Origin: Prorocentrum cordatum
Taxonomy: Eukaryota > Sar > Dinophyceae > Prorocentrales > Prorocentraceae
NCBI GenBank assembly: GCA_963575745.1
Contig: CAUYUJ010018571.1
Location: 260,475 to 324,474, forward strand
Reading direction: 5' to 3'
Length of the DNA: 64,000 nt
The stretch's first letter is position 1, and every line of letters starts with the position of its first letter. Below, piece after piece: positions 11,742-22,099 of this stretch. Under the pieces are notes generated by a model, which saw nothing but the letters and a program-made list of their open reading frames with translations, was not told the DNA's origin and did not search any database. The position numbers and the translations under genes were made by a program.

Positions 11742-11974
11742 TCAGGCAGTGGCGAAGCGTCTTGGCTCGCCTATAGCCCTACCAAACAATGTTCTAAGAA
11801 CCTTTTGTCGTTTCCACGAAATGTTATCAGAACATGTCTGTCGGAGTCTGTCTTGTTTTATCACATCGGGTTCATGTTCTAAAAACATCGCTTTTGTTTT
11901 TAGACCATATTTGGGTTCTAAGAACACTTCGTGGTAGGACTATAAGAATACCGGGACGGTCGGTCCCTGCTCAA
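11742..11974 (+). repeat. Dispersed repeat, uninterrupted copy (empty site)
   Basis: This 233-bp sequence, from TTCAGGCAGTGGCGAAGCGT to ACGGTCGGTCCCTGCTCAA, aligns over its full length to the two sides of element copy 3 (55895-56012 and 57612-57728). Here the junction is continuous: GTCTTGTTTTATCACATCGG at 11850-11869. It contains several near-palindromes of the form GTTCTNAGAAC (11791-11801 and 11915-11925, with degenerate forms near 11823 and 11876). It codes for nothing recognisable and may itself be a short non-autonomous element. Confidence 0.8.
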
Positions 11975-13135
11975 TTGATGCACCTGCTTTCGCTCAAAGG
12001 CGCCGCGTCGCCTTCCCACATTTTTATGGCATTCCTGGGGTCAAACTTGTGCACGTCTCGGGAATGATTTACGGCGAGGGCGGCAGGTCCTGCGTTCTGG
12101 TTTTCCCCTCGCAGCTGGCACGATCGTTTTGGCACTATTCTTGCACGTGTTCAATGTTTTGTTTGCCAGTATTATGTGTGGTTATCCCTGCATCAAACTG
12201 CAATTCTGGACTGGGTTACCATAGCTTGATGTTCGCCAGCGTGGACTCCACACAGTGTGTTTCTAGCAACATAGCGTGTGCTATATAGGTGGAGCATTAT
12301 GTTTGGTGCAATCTATGTAGTGCCGTCTATGTTGAACACTCCATGTCATGCACGCTTTTCTGTGCAGTGTAAGTTGTGCAATCTATGAAGGTCACATGCC
12401 TTTTGCAACCTATGTGGGGCAACCTCTACCTGGGAGCGCCGAGGGGCTCCCCCTTGGCTTGTGACGCGGGTCTCGACAGGAGGCAAGAAGATATGATGCG
12501 CACTGACTGCAGGCCTATCCGTTCTGGGCACGTCGGGGAATGCCTGCCCACCTCCGGCCCCGGGTGCCTTCCAGCCATTCGGCCGCCCAGGGCGGCGACC
12601 GCCGGGATATCCCCACCTGCCCGCTCCCCGGGTGCCGTGCTCGCCCCCTCGGGGCTGCGGCCTCGCCGTGTGCTCCGGGGGGCGTCGTGATCGCCCCATG
12701 TCTGCCTCGAGGCAGGGCTGGTGCCGCCCCTCGGCGCTCGCCGCGGCGCGCCTGTCTCGAGGCCGGTCCGGGGGCAGCGGTGCGGGAGATGGGCAGGCGG
12801 GGACGACCCCCAGTCGACCATGCATCGACCATGGGGGCCTGATAGCCCCAACCTCCCCAGGAACGTGAGGATTCGCCGTCGGGGTTTGTCGCCGATCTAT
12901 CGGCGATGTAGCGCCGATTGCAGCTCGATGTTTACCCCCCTCAGCTGGCCCCCTCCCCCCCATATCGTTGCCGCTTGCCTCCTCGGACCCCTGCCGTCGC
13001 GGCCGATGGCTCCGGCAGGCAACGCCATGCAGCAGCCCGGCAGCCAGGCGGGAGCTCCGCGCGCCAGAGCACTTGCCGGCGTCGAGGGTCGAGGATGGAG
13101 CGCGTGTGTTCGTTGTTGTGTGTTCGACAGGTTTT
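11975..13135. other. GC-rich region, no gene supported
   Basis: The first part carries three loose copies of GTGCAATCTATG (about 12309, 12377 and 12405). From 12430 to 13110 the DNA is GC-rich and open on both strands (up to 280 residues on the minus strand), but the translations are Pro/Arg/Gly-rich without a domain. Confidence 0.4.
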
Positions 13136-14008
13136 CCCAAGCATCCTGTGGTGTTGGGTCCTCGTTTTGAAGAGACAGCGCCCCGCATCTTTTCCTCTCC
13201 TCTCCTCCTCCTCCTCCTACCCCTCCACCCTCCTCACCCTCCTTGCCTCTGCCCTCCGCATGTTTCTGTTTCGGCACACCCAGTGCAGCGTTTCGTGGCT
13301 CCAGAGGGAGCTCCACCGAAGGCCCCAGTGGCAGGGCACGCATGCCGCCACCTCGTCATTTCAGCACATCCGTCACACGTCTCTTGGCCCCATAGGGAGC
13401 TCCACCGACGTCCCCAGTGCCAGGGCCCGCATGCCGCCACCTCGCCATTTCGACGCACCCGTCACATGTTTCGTAGCCCCGTTGGGAGCTCCACCGAAGG
13501 CCCCAGTGCCGGGGCCTGCATGCTGCCACCTCGCCATTTCGGCGCACCCCTCACACGTTTCGTAGCCCCGTAGGGAGCTCCACCGACGGCCCCAGTGGTT
13601 GCGTTCGCATGCGGTTCCAGCCCCCCATTTCGGCGAACCCGTCACGCGTTCCGCGGCCCCACAGGGTGCTCCACCTGAGGCCCCAGTGGCAGCGCCCACA
13701 TGCGGTTCCATCCCACATTTTGGCGCACCCCTCGCACGTTTCGTGGCTTAAGGCGGCACCGCCGAAGGGCGCAGCGGCAGGGTCGGTATGTCGATGCCGC
13801 CTAATTAGTTTCTGCACACCCCTCGCACGTTTCGTGGCCCCATGGGGAGCTCCACCGAAAGCTCTAGTGGAAAAGGCCGCCTGCCGCCGACGGGCCACTT
13901 TGGCACGCCCCTCAATCGTTTCGTGGCCGCATAGGAGGATCCACCGAAGATTGTATTCACAACGGCGGTACGTATCACTGCTTATGATTGGGTCCTTCGC
14001 CAGGCTAA
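13136..14008 (+). mobile_element. Array-bearing element, copy 2
   Basis: It starts CCCAAGCATCCTGTGGTGTT, continues GGGTCCTCGTTTTGAAGAGA and CAGCGCCCCGCAT, passes a CCTCCTCC-rich tract (13195-13250) with CTCCTTGCCTCTGC, then a tandem array. It ends TGATTGGGTCCTTCGCCAGG plus CTAA at 14008. The left flank is GACAGGTTTT and the right flank is GTTGTATCG. This is the shortest and most degenerate of the three copies. No coding gene is visible inside. Confidence 0.75.
13285..13955 (+). repeat. Tandem array, about 90-bp unit, about 8 copies
   Basis: Units carry CGTTTCGTGGCCCCATAGGG, AGCTCCACCGAAGGCCCCAG, TGGC and GCATGCCGCCACCTC, spaced about 90 bp apart (near 13294, 13385, 13475, 13565, 13657, 13740, 13830 and 13925). 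It is homologous to the 90-bp unit of copy 3 and, more distantly, to the 77-bp unit of copy 1 read on the other strand. Confidence 0.85.
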
Positions 14009-14634
14009 GTTGTATCGTAGCCTGCTTCGATGTTGTTTCCGTTATCGGTGAATCGACAACGTCCGGCACGGGGGGTCGCCCCCCGTCCCGCCCGCATTGG
14101 TACCGAACCTATGCGGTGGGGTGGTGAGGGTTCCTCGCAGGTATGGCGCGGTGTGTTCACAAGCATGTTGGGGTGTTGACAGGTGTGACTTGGTGCTCTC
14201 AAGCATTCTGTGCCGCTCGCAGGCCCTCCCGCCCCTCCCCCCCATAACGGGCGCTACATGAGGGGAATGATGACCCTGTTTCTTTTGGTTTATGTTCTCG
14301 CCAGGACGGCCGTTACCGGAGGGACGGTTCGCGCTTCAACATTTGTCGGTACCGCGATGCCGTCTCCGGGACGCTTGGAACCAGATGGAACCGAAACCTG
14401 GTCCCTGGGAAGGTGCTCGCGTATCCAATAAATCACGACGTAGGTCGGAAGTCTTGGGCCGCCCCTCGACGCCAATTGCGAAAACGCACGACGTCGGAGG
14501 TGTGGTCCGATATAATGGCACGGTTGACCAAACAGGGTGAACACATGTGGTTCTGAGAACCATTCTTGGCAGGTATTCACCTCAACTCTCCCACATGATC
14601 CGGTAGCCTTCGCCCATCCCGCCACCGTGCAGGG
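14009..14634. other. No recognisable gene
   Basis: Mixed sequence after element copy 2. The word GTTGGGGTGTTGACAGG near 14166 and similar G/T words suggest minor repeat decay. No supported gene. Confidence 0.4.
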
Positions 14635-14800
14635 GTCGTGGGCAAGACGACTCGTGGATGGCTCTTGGGGCCTCTTGGTGTCATCATGGCAATCTTTTGG
14701 AAGCATGTTTGGAGCCTCTTGGCGTCCTGGGGGGCCTATTGGGAGCCTCCTGGGGCCCTCGTTGGAGCCTCCTGCGGGTCTGGCTGCATCGGGGCCTTTT
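14635..14800 (+). repeat. GGGGCCTCTTGG minisatellite, forward
   Basis: Short irregular units such as GGGGCCTCTTGG, GGGGCCTATTGGGAGCCTCC and TGGGGCCCTC repeat with a spacing near 12-18 bp. The same family lies at 20085-20210 and 45118-45600 in this orientation, and at 18300-18960 and 20750-21200 in the opposite one. Confidence 0.65.
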
Positions 14801-17240
14801 TTGGGGTGGAGGTTTCCAAGTGGCCGTCTTGGACGCTATGAATATCGAAAAGGCGAACGTTCGAGCATCGTTCAGGAACTCCTATGGCTTCTGTGATTCG
14901 GGCTGCTTGGGCGGCCCAACCAAGATGCCCCCGACAGCCACACGTCAGTCCCATGTGGCGAGGCCTCTATAGCAAAGTCATTCGCCCCAAGAACGCTCGG
15001 GAGCGCTGGAAATCAAGGACCTGGGGCACTCAAGCCTAGGCAGCATTTGTCGTGAACAAGGAAGAGAATTCAAGGGGACGGCACTGTGGTGGATTACAGT
15101 CTGAACAACCCTCATGCAGAAAAATCATAGGGTCAGAATTACGCACCAAATTTGTTCACCTCGTTCTACTGTGCCATCCGGGGTGCCGAGAACATCCCGC
15201 GTCGACCCGGTTCCCATTTCCATAGGCGGCCCTTGTGCTCTCGACGCCTTTCTGGGGTCTCGTATTCCGCCGCGGACCTTATTTTTGTCGGCGCCAGTGT
15301 TTCGAAAACGCCGCCCATCCTCCGCCCTCCGCCCCATGGCCTTGGCTGTCTCTCAAGACGGCCAGGGTATTTTTCCGTAGCTGTCTTGTTTTGCATTCGG
15401 GAAGTTGAGAACGGAAAACAGATGAACATCTACGATTCAGCATCGCAAGTTGTCGACCTCGAAGCGGATACAGCAACATGTGGTAATTTTGATCGGTGGC
15501 GCCAGAAGGGGCAGGAGCGGTCAAGATATTCGAGAGCTGAACACCGACCAGACATGCATTGAATACAGGAAGACGACTGCGTGGGCGTGCAAGGGGGGCG
15601 GGCATTTGCAAAGTTGAAGGCGAACATAAACGACAACTGTCCAGAAACTGATGACACAGTATTCGTATGTGTGTACGTGTGTGCGCGTGTGCGTGTGTCT
15701 TGTGTTTTCTCTTTCTATTGTGTACCTTCACGAGCTAGTTTTCGCACAACCCTCCCTCTGCTGCCACCTTGCTTGCTGGCTGCCTTGTTCCTCGTCCACG
15801 TCCGTTCGGGCTGCACTGCGCCTTTGCTTGTCGCTCTCCGCTGAGCTGACACTGTCGTTTCACCGCCCCCCCCCACCGCTGCCCATGATCGGTCATGCGG
15901 ATGGCACGGTTAATCCATGGCTGGATCGTTGCCCCATCTTCTGAGGGGCCGTCATCGCTCGCACTCTGCCACTCTTTCGGCTTGACTTTGTACGCCTCGT
16001 CGCTGCGCGCGAGGCCGCGGCGCCAGTAAGTGCGTGTGTGTGGTGTGTGTGTGTGTGTGAGTGAGTGTGTCTGTTTGTATGTGTGTTATGTTGCGTTTTT
16101 GTCCGCAAACGGACAGGCCACAATACCGAACATTGCAGTACAACGTGAAATATCAAAATATTGGAACAGCAGTTTCCTACCGCTGTGCGACCACCCCAGT
16201 TTAGTGTTGATGTGTGTGTCATGGAGTTGGAGGTTCTGGCAATGTCCCCGCAGCGTCCTCCCGCAGGCTTGGTGCCCACGCCCACAACCAAAGGGAGGAA
16301 GTCTATTACAGGACCCCCGCCACTGGCCTTCTCGGACGATGGCAATGGGAACACACCACCAACGGAAAGAAAAGGGCAGGGATGTCTTGTAAATGCGTGC
16401 CTGTGTGAAGGCTCGGTTGTATTTGTGGTCGTCCCCTCTCCTTCAACGTGGTGTTGTTTCGCGGCGTGCTGCCTGGAGATCTCGACTCATTCCCTGGGGC
16501 CATATTTTAATTCTGAGTCGTTTCTTGACGGCCCCGGGGTCGGGAAGGCTTCCAAATGGTCATATATCAGGTTCACATTCAGCATGTCATGTGCGACTCC
16601 TGAAACTCGGGGTCCTCCTTCACACCCGTCCCGTCCCGTGCTTCTGGCCAGAATTTTTTAGGTGGATCCAGCCGTGTGCAAGAGGGCGTTCATGGAGCCC
16701 TCCGAAAGAAAGTTCCCAAATGACTATAAATCTCTTCGGTTCTCCAAGTTCAGACCTCGAGCATCGAAGGGTACGCAGATTGGGCCCTGCCTCGTCAACG
16801 CAGTGCCCCACTCGGGTCGGACGACAGGAGTGCTTGAGGACGGGGGATGTGGTAGCAGATCGGTTCCCGTAGCCGATTCCCTGGCGCCTCCTGAGGCGAT
16901 TTCCCCAGTAGATCTCCCGCCCCCCCTTCCCCTATCCCCCCTCCCCCTTTGTCAAGCCCGACCCTGTCCCAGGACCCTGCCACTGAGGTGCCGACCAGAG
17001 TCTGAGGGGCGGCCCTTCCGCCCTCCGCGCAGGTGGCCCTGCCGCTGGCGCCCGTCGTCTCCGCCGCACGGCCCCAGGGACCACCCGGCGGCGTCCTGGG
17101 CACCACGGAGGCCCGCCGCCGGCCCGCCCCGCCGGCCTCGCCGGCAGCATAGGCGTGGGCGGAGCGCGCCCACGCCTTCCCCGGACAGCCGAAGGGTTGC
17201 TCCCTGAGACGCCTGCCGGTGCGGGCTCTACACGCAGCCA
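14801..17240. other. No gene supported; short GT microsatellites
   Basis: A long stretch of mixed sequence. GT-rich runs are at 15663-15705 and 16030-16085. A frame at 16161-16430 includes the protein-like stretch MELEVLAMSPQRPPAGLVPT, but it has no partner exon or domain I can name. The part from about 16900 to 17215 is GC-rich and open on both strands. Confidence 0.4.
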
Positions 17241-17674
17241 TGTCTGCATGTGTGTGTGTGTGTAGGCGTGCATGCTTGTATGCCTCGTATGCATGCGCGC
17301 AGGTGTGTGCACGTCTGCGCGGACCGCTGGCCCCTCCCTCGGGGAGTCCGGCCTCTTTCTGTCCGCGTTTACCTCCTGCCCCCGCCCCAGCGGGGCACCT
17401 GGCTCCTCGCCATGGTCTGCTGCCCCGCAGCTGCGCTCGGCCCGCCGCCGCTGGCTGTCGGCCCGCCGCCGCTGGTTGCCCCCCACCGGCGCCGCCAGGA
17501 GATGTCCCTGAACCTGTTGTGAGCTTGCCCGGCTTCTCCCTTTCCCCCCGCCGCCGCCGGGCGCTTCCTCGTCCTCCTCTTTTGCATGGTGGCCTATACT
17601 TCGCGTCCTGTGCACCACACCACGCCCTTTTCGCCAGCGCAGTGACTCTGCCTAGCCGCCGACGCAACACAAAT

Positions 17675-18200
17675 AGGTATGGATGCGTGTATGTATGTGT
17701 GTACGGACATCTGGATTTGTGTATATACGCACGTATGTGTATATGTATGCATGCATGCACATATGCATGCATGCATGCATGCATGCATGCATGTACATAT
17801 GCATGTTTATTGTATGCATGTAGGTATGTGTGTGTATGTACATGCATGGATGTACGTATGGGTCTATACATGTATGCATGCATGCGTACATGCATGTGTG
17901 TCTGTAGTGACATGGTTTGTAAGTCAATGCTATGTATGAATGTATACATGCATGTATGTTTGTGTGGGGGTATGGTTGTCTGGATGTATGCGTGTTTGGA
18001 CGTACGTTTATGTGTATGCATGTGTATATGTATATGCATGCATACATGCATGCATGCATGCATGTGCGTGTCTGCGCATATGTGGATGGGTGAATGCATG
18101 TATGTGTGTTTGTTTGTATGTATGTATGCGTGCATGTATGGATGCATGTATGCCTTATTGCATGCATACACGTATACATGTATGTGTGCACGCTGAGATA
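17675..18200. repeat. TATG/CATG tetranucleotide region
   Basis: About 525 bp is dominated by ATGC and TATG words, including a pure GCATGCATGCATGCATGCAT run near 17765-17790. The sequence is self-complementary at many points and could form hairpins or cruciforms. Met/Tyr/Cys- or His/Thr-rich frames across it on both strands are artefacts. Confidence 0.9.
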
Positions 18201-18299
18201 GGGCGTGTGTGCACAAGTAAGTGGATACATCTCTGTGCATGTACATCAGCGTTGGGAATAAACTTGGGTTCCATGAGCCACGCCTTCGAAACCTCAATT

Positions 18300-18960
18300 T
18301 TGGTCCACCTCCCCCTGGGGCCTGCTGGGCCGACGACCGCTCAAGACATCCAAAGAGCGCCCACGATGTCTTCCACACTGCTCATGAGGCCGCCAACAGC
18401 ACCCAACAGCGCCCCAAATGCGCCCCAAAACCGCTCAAGATAACCTCCCAGCGGCTCCAGAGGTCCCTCAGACGCCCCGAGAAAACTTCGAGAGCCCCAC
18501 CCCTAGGAGGGCCCCCCAAAAGGCCAATATCGTGTCATTCCTTGCGGAAAACGTACGCGTTTGACTTATGCACCACTTTGGTCTTCATAGCGTCCAAAAC
18601 GGCCCAATTGCTCCCTTAAGAGCGCCCCAGACGGCCACATGGCCCCCAATGAGGCGTCAGAGCTGCCCAAGAGAGGCTGAAGACGGCCCACGAGTCACCC
18701 AAGACGGCACAAGAGAGCCCCGGCAGTGCACTAAGAGGGGCAAAAGGAGGATTCGAATTCACATTTCGAGCCCTCCGCTCCAAGGGGGTCTCCGATGCCG
18801 CCAGCAGGCCCCCAAGAATCCCCCGAGATGCTCCCAGAGCGTCCCAAATAATGTCCAGGAGGCACCCAAACGGCCCCTCAAAGGCCCATTGTTTCCAAGA
18901 CGCTCACCAAAGAGACTTCCCAAGAGAGCTGAACATGCATTCAAGAGGCATCTGACCCAC
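18300..18960 (-). repeat. GGGGCCTCTTGG-type minisatellite, reverse
   Basis: The plus strand carries many degenerate words such as CCCAAGAGGCC, CCCCAAGAATC, CCCAGACGGCC and AAGAGAGCCCC. These are the reverse complement of the family at 14635-14800. The spacing is irregular (roughly 15-20 bp), so this is an old, decayed array. Confidence 0.55.
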
Positions 18961-19429
18961 AACCCAGGCACGGTGGCAGTGTTTGCGTTACCCAGCCTTG
19001 TATATTGAGCTCCCGGTCACCCCCAGGCGATCCAGACGAAGGTCCCAAGAGACAATCCCCAATAGAGAACACCACCGCTCAAATATCCCACACACTCACC
19101 TCGCGATAGCCACGACATTACCGAGCTGTCCAATGACACTTCCTCGACGGCCCAAGGAATGCCGAAGAGGGCCCCAGATGGAACCATTCGTACTCCCTCT
19201 TCTCCACCTTTTCATAGTCGTCATCACTCTCGTGGTCGTCGTCCCCATAGGGGAAGCTTGAGACTATGAAATGTCACGTTGTCGGAGGCAAGGGGCAGAG
19301 TGGGACGGGGGAGGAAGAGGAGGCAGAGCAGGAGGATGAGGAGGAGGAGGATTAGATGGCGGAGGAAACGGATAGAGAGGAGGAACCAGGACCTACCGTC
19401 GATGTAATGAATTAGCGCGAAATCGTACC
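18961..19429. other. No recognisable gene
   Basis: Mixed sequence with an AGGAGGAGG-type purine run at about 19310-19360. No coding or RNA feature is supported. Confidence 0.4.
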
Positions 19430-19865
19430 AGAACGTTGGGATTCCGCCGTTCAAAGAAAATATGCGCAGCCTGGGCCACGACACTATGGGGCCCAAAGGC
19501 CTGCCTGCACTTGTGGTCCGCGCTTATTTCTTACATGTTCGGCTGTGGCCGCCGATCGTGCTCAGCTTGGGCCCCGTGGACTTTGAATGGTGAATTTCCA
19601 ACGTTACGAATCAGTTTCGCGCCCACTGTTTCTATCTGCGTCAGAAGTTAACGCGAAACCGCATCATGTCGTCAGAATTCTGCCGTTCAAAGAAAATCAA
19701 TGCAGTCCTGGCCACGACAATACGGGGCCCAAAAACCTGCACTTATGTGTCGCGTTTATTTCTTAGATTTTCGGCGGCGGCCGCCGACCGTGCCCAGCTT
19801 CGAGCCCGCGGACTCGGAATGGCGAATTTCCAAGGTTACGAGTCATTTTCGCGTAAACGGTATCG
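19430..19865 (+). repeat. Degenerate tandem duplication, unit about 237 bp
   Basis: Two copies share GCCGTTCAAAGAAAAT (from about 19445 and 19682), then CCTGGCCACGAC, ATACGGGGCCCAAA, GCCTGCACTTATG, TTTATTTCTTA, GGCCGCCGA, CGTGCCCAGCTT and GAATTTCCAAGGTTACGA, in the same order. Scattered substitutions and small gaps separate the copies. Confidence 0.75.
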
Positions 19866-19889
19866 CCGCCGAAGCCCGCGCGCCGAGAG

Positions 19890-20560
19890 GCACCCAAGAA
19901 TCCCCGACCACACGATCCAGGTAAGGGGTGTGCCGACATCGGCGGGGTGGCGGGATGCGAACCTTGGTTCTCGGGTTGTCGATGGAGCTCCAAGTGGGGT
20001 ACGATCCGTGAGAAGAGACAGTCAACATAAACAGGGGCTCGTGACGTTATGCGATTATTTAATCGCTTCGCTCATGCCGCCGGCCCTGGAGCCCTCTTTA
20101 GGGCCTCTTGGGGGCCTCTTGGGGACCTCTTGGGAGTCTCTTGGGGCTCCTTGGCGGCGTTTTGGAGGCCCCCAGGGCCTCTTGGGGGGCTCTTGGGGGT
20201 AGTCGATTGCGGCTCCCCCCTCGGAGGCCACGATCCTCGTGAGGGGTGTCGAAAAATACCCTCCCCTGGAGTGGTCTGGTGGCTTCTCCCGGGCTTCTCT
20301 CGGGACCTTGCCGGGGTACTTTTCGTCCGGGGGCCCCCAGGGGCCGCTCCGCGCGCGCGAACTAGAAATATTGTTAACAAGTTACCGTGCGATTATTCCC
20401 ACCAGGGCAGCGTGTGAAACTACATCCCTCTGGAGCACGATCCGTGTGAACGGTGTGCCGGTATGGGGGGAAGGACGTCATTTCAAGTTTGTCCCTGCGC
20501 TAGACAGTCACGGGGGGCACGATCCGTGAGGGCCGTGCCGAAATTGGTGGGGGGACGCTT
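19890..20560 (-). repeat. Diverged relatives of the element array unit
   Basis: Words such as CACGATCCGTGTGAACGGTG, TGCCGGTATGGGGGG, GATGCGAACCTTGG and GTTGTCGATGGAGCTCC recur near 19913, 19988, 20225, 20437 and 20518. They match the 90-bp unit of element copies 2 and 3 read on the minus strand (GGAGCTCCCTATGGGGCCAC, GAAACGTGTGAGGGGTGTGC). No element ends are found here, so this looks like an old array or fragments of one. Confidence 0.55.
20085..20210 (+). repeat. GGGCCTCTTGGGG minisatellite, forward
   Basis: Near-perfect head-to-tail words GGGCCTCTTGGGG, ACCTCTTGGGAG and TCTCTTGGGGCTCCTTGGC, period about 13 bp. This is the cleanest copy of the family in the window. Confidence 0.8.
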
Positions 20561-20749
20561 TGTCAACTTTGCCTTCCTCTAGGGCTGCAGGTCTCTGCTT
20601 AATCCGCGTCATTGGTACCTTGTAATTTCCAGTTCAATGCATTTGCGGGTCACTACTTCAGTGGAGCTGTTTGTGACCGAATCGCACCACCCAGTGAATG
20701 TTAGTCGTGATGAGGATGGGGGAGGAGTTCCCCCAGACGCCATGCATGT

Positions 20750-21200
20750 ACACTGGCGTCCTGGGGGCCCAGGGCCTGGGCCCGGACGCCCTCCCAGATG
20801 TTTCCCCCACGACATGTTTGACCCCTTTCGGGGCCTCCCGGGCCTCCCTCCCCTGCTCGAAACAGGCCTGGAGGCCACCGAGAAGCGACCAGAGCGCCCT
20901 GACACAGGCGAAGACGCCACAATATTGCTTCGAAGCGGTTCGAGAGGCCCCGAAGATGTCGCCGGCAGGCTCCAAGATGCGAGGGCCCCAGGAGGCCAAA
21001 AGTGTTTCACCCCCTGACGGCCCAAAAGGGCCCCAAGAGGAGTCCAATATGGGGAAAACCAACTGGCATGTCGATCCTGCCGCCACGAGTGGGCCCCAGA
21101 GGCCGCAGCATGCACCCAAGAGGCCCCAAGGGCCCCACAGGATACCCCAAGAGGCCCCCACATGGCCCACATGCGGCCATAAGAAGCTTCAGCGCTCGCT
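20750..21200 (-). repeat. GGGCCTCTTGGGG-type minisatellite, reverse
   Basis: The plus strand carries CCCAAGAGGCCCCAAG, CAAAAGGGCCCCAAGAGG and CCCCAAGAGGCCCCC, clearest at 21010-21170, with decayed words upstream. It is the reverse orientation of the family at 20085-20210. Confidence 0.65.
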
Positions 21201-21715
21201 CCACGAGGCTCCCGACGAGCATGCCACGAGACCCTGAATTCTTGACGCTTCGCGTATGCCCGCCTCCGCCCCCCCCCCGTGCACGCCTCGTCTTCTCGGC
21301 GCTCCCAGCCATCATTGCTGCGCTGTGGGCAGTGACGGGGGCCCTTCCTATCTCTGATGGGGCTCTCGCAGGCACCCTTTCCTTCAAATCGTGCTCGTCG
21401 TCTCGGCGCCCACTGTCACAGTTGCAGCGCTGTGAGTAGAGGCGGAGGCACATGTACCTGATTGGATGTGTGGACTCAGCGGCTGTAGTGTGAACGGACT
21501 GCGTGTCCCGCGGGTTCTCCTGTGGGTTGCATCCTGGCGCCGGGCTCCCTGGGGGGCCGCCGCTGGTCCCGGGTCCGCCCTCTGTGGCTCTGGTACTCTT
21601 GCATCCCGTTTCTGTCGGTCAGCGGTGGCGGTGGCACCACCCTCTCCAGCGTGGTCCACATGTGCCGGCGCACTGCCGGGATGTCCCTGCAGCTCTCCAC
21701 CCCCCACCGCGTACC
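21201..21715. other. GC-rich, no gene supported
   Basis: Open frames on both strands without a domain. A C-run lies near 21270-21279. Confidence 0.4.
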
Positions 21716-22097
21716 TGTGTTCAGCGGCTTTTGGCTGCGCCCCCCCCCCTGCAGGAGGCCGAGGAGGAACAACAATGGACCGTTGGACAAGAGGTACAGT
21801 GCATGGGTGCCCTGTGTGAGGCACGGAGGCCACGCTAGCCGTGTCCTGTCCACCCTTCACGGGCACAGGCGCGTTCGAGTCGCAGTGGCGCGGCACCCCC
21901 CCGCCAAGACGCTCCCGTCCCTGGATAGGTCGTCGCCGGCGGCAGTGCGGCCGCCGGCCACCCCCCATCTTAATCTGTGTCCAGCGGCTTTTGGCTGCGC
22001 CCCCTCCTCCTCCTCCTCCTCCTCCTCCTCCTCCTCCTCCTTCTCCTCCTCCCCTCAGTGGCACTCGTGTTCAGCGGCTTTTGGCTGCGCCCCCCCT
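21716..22097 (+). repeat. Three copies of a 26-bp motif plus a CTC run
   Basis: The motif GTTCAGCGGCTTTTGGCTGC followed by GCCCC occurs near 21719, 21977 (GTCCAGCGG variant) and 22070. Each copy is followed by C-rich or CTC-rich DNA; a pure CTC run lies at about 22004-22057. The copies are almost identical over 26 bp although their flanks differ. Confidence 0.8.
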
Positions 22098-22099
22098 GC

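Noticed and set aside
6892-14008. One large element spanning copies 1 and 2
   Set aside because: The two copies are in opposite orientation, but each has its own left and right ends and the DNA between them contains unrelated repeats.
17765-18065. CRISPR array
   Set aside because: The repeats are simple tetranucleotides with no unique spacers. None of the other arrays has the repeat-spacer pattern either.
17652-18378. Met/Cys/Tyr-rich and His/Thr-rich frames
   Set aside because: They are translations of the TATG/CATG tetranucleotide region.
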